Assembly: GCF_900115955.1 (NCBI RefSeq)
Contig: NZ_FOYL01000002.1
Coordinates: forward strand, 1,116,001-1,180,000
Source of the DNA: Lentzea waywayandensis
GTDB lineage: Bacteria; Actinomycetota; Actinomycetes; Mycobacteriales; Pseudonocardiaceae
Length of the DNA: 64,000 nucleotides
Direction: 5' to 3'
The notes below the pieces were generated by a model. The model did no database searches. It saw nothing but the letters and a program-made list of their open reading frames with translations, and had not been told where the DNA came from. The position numbers were made by a program, and so were the translations under genes. Positions 53,451-61,660 of the stretch are shown here, in pieces; positions within the stretch are counted from its first letter, which is position 1, and each line of letters begins with the position of its first letter.

Positions 53451-54973
53451 TCCGCGTGGACGGCGGCCTGACCCTCATCGGCCCGACCACGAACGTCTGC
53501 GTCGACTGCGCCGAGAACGCACGGCTGGCGACCGCCCGGGCTCCACGCCAGAACCTGCGTCTGAAAGGCCTGATCGCACCGGCGTTCCAGCCTCTGGTCG
53601 CAGCACTCCAGGGCCAGGAGCGCGACACCGTGATCGCGATCCGCACCGACCTCGGGCTGGTGTCCACCCACCGGATCACGCCCGGAAACTGCTGTTCCCC
53701 GGAACCCGTGTCCCACAAGGACACCTCGACCCCCGCCGGCGAGCTCCGCACCCCGAACGACAAGACCACAGTGGACGGACTGAAGGACGCGGTGGTCGAC
53801 TTCCGGCACGGACCGGTCACCGCCCTGTTCCGCACCGGAAACCTGCCCCTCGCCACCGTCACCGCCGAACTCGACTCCCACACCGCCGGCTACGGCCGCA
53901 CCACGTCGTTCGAGGAGGCGGAACGGGTAGCGATCTTCGAGGCGATCGAACGCCTCAACGGCATGCGCCCCCGCGTCCCGAGCACCCTCGAAGCCTCGTT
54001 CGCCGAGCTGGGACCGGACCAGGCGCTCGACCCGGAACGCCTGGGCCTCAACGACTTCGGCAACACCTACCACCCAGACCTCCGAATTCGCTGGACCCCA
54101 GGATGGTCGTACACCCGGCGCAAGCCGATCCAGGTGCCGGAGCAGGTCGCGTACTGGGGCGCGCACACACCGCCAGAGCAACGGTTCCTCCACGAGACGT
54201 CCAACGGCTGCGGGCTCGGCAACAGCCTGACCGAGGCAGTGCTGCACGGCCTGTTCGAGGTGGCCGAACGCGACGCGTTCCTGATGGCCTGGTACGCCCA
54301 AACTCCTCTGAGAAAGATCAAGCTCCCGAACGAACCGCTGCTGCACCACCTCACCGACCGGCTGGCGGAACTCGGCTACGAGCTCCTGTTCCTCGACGCC
54401 ACCAACGACCTGGGCATCCCGGCCGTGCTGAGCCTGGCCAGAGCCAGAAGAAGCGACCTGCCCCAGGCGTTCTTCGCCGCCGGAGCCAGCCCGGACCCCA
54501 CCAAAGCCATGCGGTCGGCGGCGGTAGAGGTGGCCGTGGACGTCGAGGCGTTCGCCGACCGCGCACGCGAGAACCCCGAGAACTACCAAAGAGAACGCCT
54601 GCTCAGCCTCCTCCACGACCCGACGCAGGTCAGAAGCATGGACGACCACGTCGCGGTCAACACGCTGCCAGAGGCCAAAACCCGATACGCGTCCCTCGTA
54701 AGCGACGAACCCCCGCAAGCCCTGAACAACCAGCCACGCCACACAGATCTCAAAGAACTGCTCGACCACTACACGGAAGACCTGAAGGCCAAAGGCCTGG
54801 AGCTGATCGCGGTCGACCAGTCCGACCCGCACACCGCGAACACCCTCGGGCTGCACTCCGCCAAGGTCATCGTGCCGGGAACGCTGCCCATGACGTTCGG
54901 CCACCTGCACCGCCGGACACGTGGTCTTCCCCGGCTGGACCTCCAGGCCGGACATCCCCACCCGTTCCCCTGA
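53447..54973 (+). CDS. lazE: YcaO azoline cyclodehydratase
   Basis: A 508-residue YcaO protein. N-terminal VDCAENARLATARAPRQNL precedes the YcaO domain (about 125-508). ATP/Mg-binding segments are SFEEAERVAIFEAIERLNG (~155) and NSLTEAVLHGLFEVAERDAF (~264). The chain ends in HPHPFP, the proline-rich C-terminus conserved in azoline-forming YcaO enzymes. It phosphorylates peptide amides so that core Cys (and some Ser) cyclise to azolines, guided by LazD. ATG 53447 overlaps the lazD stop; an upstream in-frame start at 53276 lies inside lazD. Confidence 0.93.
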   Translation: MIRVDGGLTLIGPTTNVCVDCAENARLATARAPRQNLRLKGLIAPAFQPLVAALQGQERDTVIAIRTDLGLVSTHRITPGNCCSPEPVSHKDTSTPAGELRTPNDKTTVDGLKDAVVDFRHGPVTALFRTGNLPLATVTAELDSHTAGYGRTTSFEEAERVAIFEAIERLNGMRPRVPSTLEASFAELGPDQALDPERLGLNDFGNTYHPDLRIRWTPGWSYTRRKPIQVPEQVAYWGAHTPPEQRFLHETSNGCGLGNSLTEAVLHGLFEVAERDAFLMAWYAQTPLRKIKLPNEPLLHHLTDRLAELGYELLFLDATNDLGIPAVLSLARARRSDLPQAFFAAGASPDPTKAMRSAAVEVAVDVEAFADRARENPENYQRERLLSLLHDPTQVRSMDDHVAVNTLPEAKTRYASLVSDEPPQALNNQPRHTDLKELLDHYTEDLKAKGLELIAVDQSDPHTANTLGLHSAKVIVPGTLPMTFGHLHRRTRGLPRLDLQAGHPHPFP

Positions 54974-54991
54974 ACCACCGTTGGAGCAGCT

Positions 54992-56491
54992 GTGACCTGG
55001 ACCGGCCTGCACTGCAGGGTCAACTGGAACCGAGCGGACCTCGACACGTTCGTCGCCGAGACGCTGGCCCCCGCGATGGCCGGCCAGGAGTGGTACTTCC
55101 TGCGCTACTGGGAGACCGGGCCGCATCTCCGCGTCAGGATCAAGAACGCGCAGAACGTCGACAAACTCCAGCGGCAACTGGAGGAACTCATCGCGGCCCA
55201 GGACTTCCAGCAAGAACAAGGCGAACCGGACTGGCTCCCTCACGGCGACGTCCGCGAGGTCGAGTACGTCCCGGAGACCGAACGGTACGGCGGCCCGGAC
55301 GCGCTGCCGATCGCCGAGGAAGTGTTCTGCCACAGCACCGAGGTCGCCGTCGCGGTGCTCAAGGCGACCCACACCGACAGCGCTCGTCTCACCGCCGCCA
55401 TCGACCTGACGATCGCGACGGCGAAGGCGCTCGACCTGAACCTGCCGCAGGCCGCGAGCTGGCTGCGCAGCCTGGGCTCCGGCTGGCGCAACGTCCAGGA
55501 GCGGGCCCCCGCACCCACCATCGGATCCCAGCACGCCGCCAACCAGTTGCTCGCCAAACGCGGCCGCGACCTCGCCGCTCGGTGGCACCGCGAACCACGA
55601 GGTGCCATCGCGCATTGGCGCACCACGATCAACGAAGCCAAGCAGCGCCTCGACGTCTGGCTGCCGTACGTCTGGGCCTCGCAGCTGCACATGCTGCTCA
55701 ACCGCATGGGCATCACACCCAACGAAGAGCGCATGATCTGCTGGACGACCGCGGCCGCCGCCATGTCCCCCAACGGTTTGACGGACTTCCACGACGACGG
55801 CGAGACCGCGCCGGACCGCCGTTACCTGGAGGCGAGCAAGTTCCTGCCGGGCTTCAACGACCAACTGCCCCGCAAGTCGGCGGCACCAAGGCAGTCCTGG
55901 CCCGCCACCACCTCATTGCCATCCACAGTGGACACCGACACGCTCAGAGCCCGCAGGACGAGCCGCGACCTCACCGGCGAGCTCGACGCCGGGCAGCTCG
56001 GCACCCTGCTGTGGAACGCGATGTCCCCGAAGGACGGCAGGTGGCCGTACCCGAGCGCGGGCGCCCAGTACTGCGCCCGGATCAGGCTCATCGCCCTGAA
56101 CGTCGACGGCCTGGCCCGCGGACGGTATGAGGTCAACGAGGTCGAGCGAGCTCTCACCTGGTTCGGCGAGGCGCCGTCGATCGAGGACCTGGAAGCGACC
56201 TCGATGTGGTTCGGCCAGGGCACCACCGAACTCGGCGGAACCCCGGCCGTCCTGGCTCTTTACATCAGGCTGGGCGCACTGCGGCAGACGTACGGGTTGA
56301 GGGCGCTGCGGTTCGCGTTCACCGAAGCCGGTCACCTGGCCCAGAACCTGACGGTGACGGCCGCGAACCACGGCATCAAGACAGGACTCGTGGGCGGGTT
56401 CTACGACGACATCGCCCACGACGTCATCGGGCTCGACGGCGTGAACGACGCACTCGTCTACTTCCTGCCGCTGGCCTCAGAGCTCGACTGA
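54992..56491 (+). CDS. lazF: Bifunctional glutamate-elimination / azoline dehydrogenase
   Basis: A 499-residue fusion from GTG 54992 (GGAG upstream). The N-terminal half (about 1-285) is a SpaB_C/thiopeptide elimination domain: EWYFLRYWETGPHLRVRIK, then LHMLLNRMGITPNEE. The C-terminal half (about 305-499) is an FMN SagB-type dehydrogenase: RRTSRDLTGELDAGQLGTLL, WPYPSAGAQY, and FTEAGHLAQNLTVTAANHGI. The same fusion defines LazF. It removes Glu from glutamyl-Ser to give dehydroalanine and oxidises azolines to azoles. Its 3' end overlaps the convergent acyl-CoA-dehydrogenase-like gene by 15 bp. Last gene of the cluster; no exporter or immunity gene follows. Confidence 0.93.
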   Translation: MTWTGLHCRVNWNRADLDTFVAETLAPAMAGQEWYFLRYWETGPHLRVRIKNAQNVDKLQRQLEELIAAQDFQQEQGEPDWLPHGDVREVEYVPETERYGGPDALPIAEEVFCHSTEVAVAVLKATHTDSARLTAAIDLTIATAKALDLNLPQAASWLRSLGSGWRNVQERAPAPTIGSQHAANQLLAKRGRDLAARWHREPRGAIAHWRTTINEAKQRLDVWLPYVWASQLHMLLNRMGITPNEERMICWTTAAAAMSPNGLTDFHDDGETAPDRRYLEASKFLPGFNDQLPRKSAAPRQSWPATTSLPSTVDTDTLRARRTSRDLTGELDAGQLGTLLWNAMSPKDGRWPYPSAGAQYCARIRLIALNVDGLARGRYEVNEVERALTWFGEAPSIEDLEATSMWFGQGTTELGGTPAVLALYIRLGALRQTYGLRALRFAFTEAGHLAQNLTVTAANHGIKTGLVGGFYDDIAHDVIGLDGVNDALVYFLPLASELD

Positions 56492-57463
56492 GTCCAGCAT
56501 GACGTCGACCGTCGGCTCGATCGCGGCCGCCGCCCGCGCGTCCCGGAACCGGCGCTCGATGCCCAGGTCCCGGCGGAAGGCCGCGTCCCCGCACACCTTC
56601 ATCGCCAGGTCCGTCACCGCGACGGCGGCCTCGGTCGCGGTGACCGCCAGCAGCCGGACGCGGTCGGCCGATCGTTCCGGATGCCACGTCACGGCGGACA
56701 GCGTGTCGTTGTACAGCACCCTGAGCGCGTCGGTCCGCAACCGCATCCGGGCCAGATCGGACCGTGTGCGCGGATCGCCGCCGCCCAGATGCCCGATCGC
56801 CGCCGCCAGCGCGCCCTCCATCAGCCCCAGCGACACCGCGGCCCCGAGCACCATGAACCACGGGAACGCGAGTTCCTCCGACCACAGCAGATTGGAAGCG
56901 GGTACCCGTACGGGATCCGCCTCCACGCAGGTGGCGACGGTGCCCCGCAGGCCCATCCCGGCATGATCGGCCGGGACCAGCAGGCCCGGTGCCTCGGCGG
57001 GAACGAGCACCAACTCCGAGCCGCACGACCAGACGTAGCTGTCCGCCTCGCCGGCCGCGATCACCCAGGTCTTGCGCGCCCGCACCTGAACCACGTCACC
57101 GTGCGTCGACATCTCGCCCGGCGGACCGAAAGCCGCCAGCGTCGACAGGTGCCGGCCCGCCGCGATCTCGGCACGCAACCAGTGCGGGCCGGAGCGGTCC
57201 AGCACGGCGGCGGCGGAGTAGTGCGAGCGCAGCACGGAAGCCGTTGCGCCGCAAACCTTCGCGACCTCTTCGACCACGCGTCCTGCCGATCGGACGTCCT
57301 GGCCTCCTCCGCCGACCGTGCGGGAGATCGTCATTCCCAGCAGGCCGCGCGCGCCCAGGGCGTTCAGGGCTGCGCGCGGGAATCTGGAGTGCTGGTCGAT
57401 GTCGGCGGCGTTCGGCGCCACCACGGTCTGCACGATGCGGAGCAGGTCCGCCCGGTACGTCAC
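56477..57463 (-). CDS. Acyl-CoA dehydrogenase-like flavoprotein
   Basis: A 328-residue protein from GTG 57463, overlapping the previous stop (GTGA). N-terminal helices have ALGARGLLGMTISRTVGGGG and VEEVAKVCGATASVLRSHYS, then a beta domain with ARKTWVIAAGEADSYVWSC and a C-terminal helical bundle (AVTDLAMKVCGDAAFRRDLG, then RRFRDARAAA). This is the order of acyl-CoA dehydrogenase/HpaB-like flavoenzymes, but somewhat short, and I cannot locate a clear catalytic Glu. Substrate unknown. Last gene of the formate dehydrogenase operon and convergent with lazF. Confidence 0.83.
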   Translation of the reverse strand: MTYRADLLRIVQTVVAPNAADIDQHSRFPRAALNALGARGLLGMTISRTVGGGGQDVRSAGRVVEEVAKVCGATASVLRSHYSAAAVLDRSGPHWLRAEIAAGRHLSTLAAFGPPGEMSTHGDVVQVRARKTWVIAAGEADSYVWSCGSELVLVPAEAPGLLVPADHAGMGLRGTVATCVEADPVRVPASNLLWSEELAFPWFMVLGAAVSLGLMEGALAAAIGHLGGGDPRTRSDLARMRLRTDALRVLYNDTLSAVTWHPERSADRVRLLAVTATEAAVAVTDLAMKVCGDAAFRRDLGIERRFRDARAAAAIEPTVDVMLDSVEL

Positions 57464-59001
57464 GTGGGTGGGTAGAGCGAGTAGGAGGGGAAGTTGCCGT
57501 ACGGGCGTTCGTCGGGCGGCCCCTCCGTCACGGCGTGCACGAGTAACGAGCCACCGACGAACGCGCCGCGCCACGAAGCGCCTCGGCCGCCGAACACCTC
57601 GTCCCGGTCACCCCGCGACCGCGGCTTGTTGATGCCGACCTTGAACGCCTGGACGTCCTCGCTCAGCCGACGAGCCGTGGCCTCGTCGTCGCAGGCCAGA
57701 GAGGCGACCAGGGCGCCGTTCGAGGCGTTCATCGCGGCCAGCAGCTCGGCCTCGGTGTCCACCAGGACGATCGTGTCGACCGGCCCGAACGGCTCCGCGT
57801 GGTGCAGCACCGACGAGCGCGGCGGGTCGAGGATCGCGACCGGTGCCAGGTAGGCGGCGGTCTGCTGGCCCGGCAGGAACCGGCCGGAGTCCGGCGATCC
57901 CCGGTACAGCGGCACGCCACCGGCCCGGACCGCCTCGTCCACGACGTCGCCGAGCTCCTTGGCCTTCGCGTCGTTGATCAACGGACCGAAGTCCAGTTCA
58001 GGCAGCTCGTCGCCGGGCGAGGCGACGGCGAGCGGGTGGCCGAACTTCACGTCCCGCACCGCGGGCAGGTAGACGCTCAGGAACTTGTCGAACAGCGACC
58101 GCTGCACGACGTAGCGCGGGTAGGCGGTGCAGCGCTGCTTGCCGTAGTCGAAGGCCTTGCGGATCTGCGCGCCGAGCATGTCCCAGGAGTCGGTCTCCCA
58201 GACGCCCCAGCAGTTCAGGCCCTCCTGCTCCAGGACGTGCCGCCGGTTCGAGTCGACCAGGCGCGTCGCAATGGCACCACCGACGTCGCGACCGCCCACA
58301 AAGGACACACAGCCCAGGAACGACGACCCGACCAGCACCGGTGCGAGTTCCGCTCCGCTTCCCGACACCAGCGTCAACGGCAGCCCCGACCGCACGGCCA
58401 GCGCGGTCGCGAGCGTCAGGCAGCTCACGCCGCCGTCCGTCGGCGCCTTGGCGATGACGGCGTTTCCCGCCAGCGCCTGCACCAGCATCGCGTGCATCAG
58501 CACGCTCATCGGGTAGTTCCAGGAGGCGATGTTGCTGACCGGGCCGTTGAGCGGCGCCCGGCCGGCCAGCATCGAGTCGATCTCCTCGACGTACCAGCGC
58601 ACGCCCTCGATGCAGCGGTCGACGTCGGCCGTCGCGAGCCGCCACGGCTTGCCGATCTCCCACACCAGCAGCAACGACAACAGATCGCGGTGCTCGGTGA
58701 GCGCGTCCAAGGCCTCTGACACACGCGCCTTGCGTTCCGCCAGTGGCACGTTGCGCCACTCGATGTGCTGGTCGACGGCCGCGACCACGGCTCGTCCCGC
58801 GACGTCGAAGTCGAGGAACGGCGGGCCCGCGATGGTGGAGCCGTCGACCGGCGTGGTGGCGGGCATCGGTTCGCCGGAACGGCTCCACTCGCCGCCGAAG
58901 TGGTTGAGCAGCCGATCGTCGTGGAACGCTTCGGGTGCGGCCTTCACACACTGCGAGTAGACGTCGTTCCACGACGTGCCGGGCTTGAGGATCAACGGCA
59001 T
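57460..59001 (-). CDS. Aldehyde dehydrogenase-family protein
   Basis: A 513-residue ALDH-superfamily protein from ATG 59001 (GGAGGG 7 nt upstream). A ~60-residue N-terminal extension precedes the ALDH fold. The NAD-binding region includes NIASWNYPMSVLMHAMLVQA, AKAPTDGG and FVGGRDVGGAIATRL. The general-base position reads EQEGLNCW and the catalytic Cys probably lies in YGKQRCTAYPRYV. The GKQRC form is unusual against GQxC of typical ALDHs. By context it may supply or consume an aldehyde linked to formate; unproven. Followed by an overlapping acyl-CoA-dehydrogenase-like gene. Confidence 0.86.
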   Translation of the reverse strand: MPLILKPGTSWNDVYSQCVKAAPEAFHDDRLLNHFGGEWSRSGEPMPATTPVDGSTIAGPPFLDFDVAGRAVVAAVDQHIEWRNVPLAERKARVSEALDALTEHRDLLSLLLVWEIGKPWRLATADVDRCIEGVRWYVEEIDSMLAGRAPLNGPVSNIASWNYPMSVLMHAMLVQALAGNAVIAKAPTDGGVSCLTLATALAVRSGLPLTLVSGSGAELAPVLVGSSFLGCVSFVGGRDVGGAIATRLVDSNRRHVLEQEGLNCWGVWETDSWDMLGAQIRKAFDYGKQRCTAYPRYVVQRSLFDKFLSVYLPAVRDVKFGHPLAVASPGDELPELDFGPLINDAKAKELGDVVDEAVRAGGVPLYRGSPDSGRFLPGQQTAAYLAPVAILDPPRSSVLHHAEPFGPVDTIVLVDTEAELLAAMNASNGALVASLACDDEATARRLSEDVQAFKVGINKPRSRGDRDEVFGGRGASWRGAFVGGSLLVHAVTEGPPDERPYGNFPSYSLYPPT

Positions 59002-59036
59002 TGGGCGGCCCTCCACTCCGGAAGAGATGTCACTGC

Positions 59037-59894
59037 TCAGCGATTTTGCACGTGCTGCCAGCCGAAGCGGCCCTTGATGCACAGGTTTCCGTGCGTGACC
59101 GTGCTTTCGTGCGGCGACGTGACCTTCACGATCTCGTTGTCCTGCACGTGCAGGGTGAGGTTGCACCCGACACCGCAGAACGTGCAGATGGTCGTGGTCT
59201 GGGTCTGGGCCTCTTCGTCCCAGGTGCCGTCTTCGCGCTTGTCGTGCTCGCGCTTGAAGCTCAACGCACCGGTCGGGCAGACCTCGATGCAGTTTCCGCA
59301 GTAGACGCATGCGCTTTCGGGCAGTGGCACGGAGAACTCCGTGGAGATCCGCGAGTCGAAGCCGCGGCCGGCCACCGAGATCGCGAAGGTGTTCTGCCAC
59401 TGATCACCGCATGCGTCCACGCACTTGTAACACATGATGCACTTGCCCAGGTCGCGGACGTACAGCGGATTGTCCACTTTGATCGGTTGTGCCACGGTGG
59501 CGGCGTCCGGACCGAAGCGAGCGGGGTCGGCGCCGCACGCGGACATCCACTCGTCCACGTGCGGCGTGGTGGAGAGGTCCGTGGCGGACCCGAGAAGTTC
59601 CAGCACCAGCTTGCGGCTGTGTCGCGTGCGTTCGGAGTCCGTGCGCACGACCATGCCCGGCTCGACCTTGCGCGAGCACGACGGCACGAGCGTGCGAGCA
59701 CCCTCGACCTCGACCATGCAGACGCGGCAAGCGTTTGCGGGCTTCAGGGTGTCGCCGTAGCAGAGCGTCGGGATCGATTTCCCTTGCGCTGTACAGGCAT
59801 CCAGGATCGTCGCGCCCTCCGGCACCCGCACGGACTCGCCGTCCAAAGTCAGCTCGACCAGTCGCTTCGGAAGGCCGATCTCCACGATGGTCAT
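59037..59894 (-). CDS. Iron-sulfur subunit of formate dehydrogenase carrying the split-off Fe4S4 module
   Basis: A 285-residue ferredoxin-like protein with the N-terminal NuoG-type layout: [2Fe-2S] domain (about 10-80; PTLCYGDTLKPANACRVCMV), a His/Cys cluster region (~90-120), two [4Fe-4S] clusters (CIMCYKCVDAC ~151 and CVYCGNCIEVCPTG ~193), then at 235-285 a molybdopterin-oxidoreductase Fe4S4 domain (CTFCGVGCNL and GNLCIKGRFGW). That last domain normally begins the catalytic FdsA/FdhF chain directly ahead of the molybdopterin domain. The catalytic gene at 61661 lacks it. The start overlaps the previous stop (ATGA). Confidence 0.92.
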   Translation of the reverse strand: MTIVEIGLPKRLVELTLDGESVRVPEGATILDACTAQGKSIPTLCYGDTLKPANACRVCMVEVEGARTLVPSCSRKVEPGMVVRTDSERTRHSRKLVLELLGSATDLSTTPHVDEWMSACGADPARFGPDAATVAQPIKVDNPLYVRDLGKCIMCYKCVDACGDQWQNTFAISVAGRGFDSRISTEFSVPLPESACVYCGNCIEVCPTGALSFKREHDKREDGTWDEEAQTQTTTICTFCGVGCNLTLHVQDNEIVKVTSPHESTVTHGNLCIKGRFGWQHVQNR

Positions 59895-61660
59895 GACGCC
59901 GCCTCCTCCGCGTAACCGAGCCGGTCAAGTGCTGATTCGATGGCGTTCCAGGCGGTCTGGCCCAGTCCGCAGATGGACGAGTCGCGCATGACCTGTCCGA
60001 CTTCCCGCAGCAGTTGGAGATCCTCGGCCGACGTGCTCAGCGGACGCTTGCCCACCAGCCGGTGCATCGCTTCCTCCTGGCGCACGGTGCCGATCCGGCA
60101 CGGCACGCACTGCCCGCACGACTCGTCGCGGAAGAACGCGGCGATGCGCAACAGGAAGCTGCCCAGGTCGGCCGTGTCGTCCAGCACCAGCACGACACCG
60201 GAGCCGAGCGTGGTCCCGGCGGCGCGCGCGTCCTCCATGGTGAGCGGCAGGTCGAGCTCGTCCGGGCGGACGAACCCGCCTGCCGCCCCGCCGAGCAGTA
60301 CCGCTCGCAGCTCCCGGCCTGGCGGCACGCCACCCGCCAGATCGAGGAGTTCTCCGAGCGTGGTGCCGAACGGCACCTCGTACACGCCCGGACGACTCAC
60401 GTTGCCCGACAGGCAGAAGAGCTTCGGGCCCGTCGAGGCCTCGGTGCCGATGCGGGTGTAGGCCTCGCATCCCTCCGTGAGGATCACCGGCACGTTGACC
60501 AGCGTCTCCACGTTGTTGACCACCGTCGGTTTGCCGAAGAGCCCCGACTCCACCGGGAACGGCGGCTTCGAGCGCGGCTCACCGCGGAAGCCCTCGATGG
60601 AGTTGAAGATCGCCGTTTCCTCGCCGCAGATGTACGCGCCCGCGCCGCGGCGGATCTCGATGTCGAACGAGAAACCCTCGTGGCCCATGATGTTCTCGCC
60701 GAGGAAGTTGCGCTCACGAGCCCGTGCGATGGCGTTGCGCAGCAGGTGCAGCGCCCTCGGGTACTCGCCGCGCAGGTAGAGGTAACCGCGCGAGCAGCCG
60801 GCCGCGAACCCGGCGATCGTCATCGACTCGATCACCGCGAACGGGTCGCCCTCCATCAGCAACCGGTCCTTGAACGTGCCGGGCTCGCTCTCGTCCGCGT
60901 TGCAGACCAGGTAGTGCGGCCGGACGGGTCGGCGGGCGGTCGCGTCCCACTTGCGTCCCGTCGGGAACGCCGCGCCGCCGCGGCCCATCAGCTTGGCGTC
61001 GGTGACCTCGCGGATCACCCCGGACGGGCCCAGGAGGAGGGCAGTCCGCAACGCCGCGTAGCCGCCCGTCGCCCGGTAGTCGTCGAGCGACTCCGGATCG
61101 ACGACACCCACCCGTTTGAGCAGCCGCAGGCCGGCCGCACCGGCCTGCGGCACCTCCGCGCGCTCACCGTCCACAGGAGAGGGACCGCCGGCCGCCACCG
61201 CGATCACCTCGCCGGCGTGGGTGGGCGCCAGGAGCTGCTCCTTCGCCACCTCCCCCGCCTCGAACGCGAGCGCGGCCGGAGCCTTCTCGCACACCCCGAG
61301 ACACGGGCTGCGCAACCAGCCGCTGCGCGCCCCGGCCGGGCCGAGCTCGTCGGTCAGCCTGTCGCACAACGCCTTCGCGCCGTTGACCTGGCAGGCCAGG
61401 TCGACGCAGACGTGCACGATCTTCGCAGGCCGTTCGGTCAGCGAGAACAGCGAGTAGAAGCTCGCCACCCCGTACGCCTCGGCCGGTGGGACGTGCAGGA
61501 CGCGGCAGATGTGGTTCAGCGCGCCCTGGCTGATCCAGCCGACCCGGTCGTTGACCGCGTGCAGGGCGGGCAGCAACTGGTCCCGGCCCGTGCCGGTGAA
61601 CAGGTCCACGACGACGCGTTCGGCCTCGGACGGCTCGACGTCGAGCAGTTTGAGATCCAC
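59891..61660 (-). CDS. NAD-binding diaphorase subunit of formate dehydrogenase (NuoE-NuoF fusion)
   Basis: A 589-residue fusion. Residues 1-155 are NuoE/FdsG-like, with [2Fe-2S] ligands in VCVDLACQ and SPCLGVCEKAP. Residues about 200-585 are NuoF/FdsB-like, with the NADH/FMN motif LMGRGGAAFPTGRKW, the Gly-rich GAGAYICGEETAIFNSIEG and the [4Fe-4S] ligands in ESCGQCVPCRIGT and SSICGLG. It passes electrons from formate oxidation to NAD+. GTG 61660 follows the catalytic-subunit stop with no gap. Cytoplasmic, part of a soluble FDH complex. Confidence 0.93.
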   Translation of the reverse strand: MDLKLLDVEPSEAERVVVDLFTGTGRDQLLPALHAVNDRVGWISQGALNHICRVLHVPPAEAYGVASFYSLFSLTERPAKIVHVCVDLACQVNGAKALCDRLTDELGPAGARSGWLRSPCLGVCEKAPAALAFEAGEVAKEQLLAPTHAGEVIAVAAGGPSPVDGERAEVPQAGAAGLRLLKRVGVVDPESLDDYRATGGYAALRTALLLGPSGVIREVTDAKLMGRGGAAFPTGRKWDATARRPVRPHYLVCNADESEPGTFKDRLLMEGDPFAVIESMTIAGFAAGCSRGYLYLRGEYPRALHLLRNAIARARERNFLGENIMGHEGFSFDIEIRRGAGAYICGEETAIFNSIEGFRGEPRSKPPFPVESGLFGKPTVVNNVETLVNVPVILTEGCEAYTRIGTEASTGPKLFCLSGNVSRPGVYEVPFGTTLGELLDLAGGVPPGRELRAVLLGGAAGGFVRPDELDLPLTMEDARAAGTTLGSGVVLVLDDTADLGSFLLRIAAFFRDESCGQCVPCRIGTVRQEEAMHRLVGKRPLSTSAEDLQLLREVGQVMRDSSICGLGQTAWNAIESALDRLGYAEEAAS

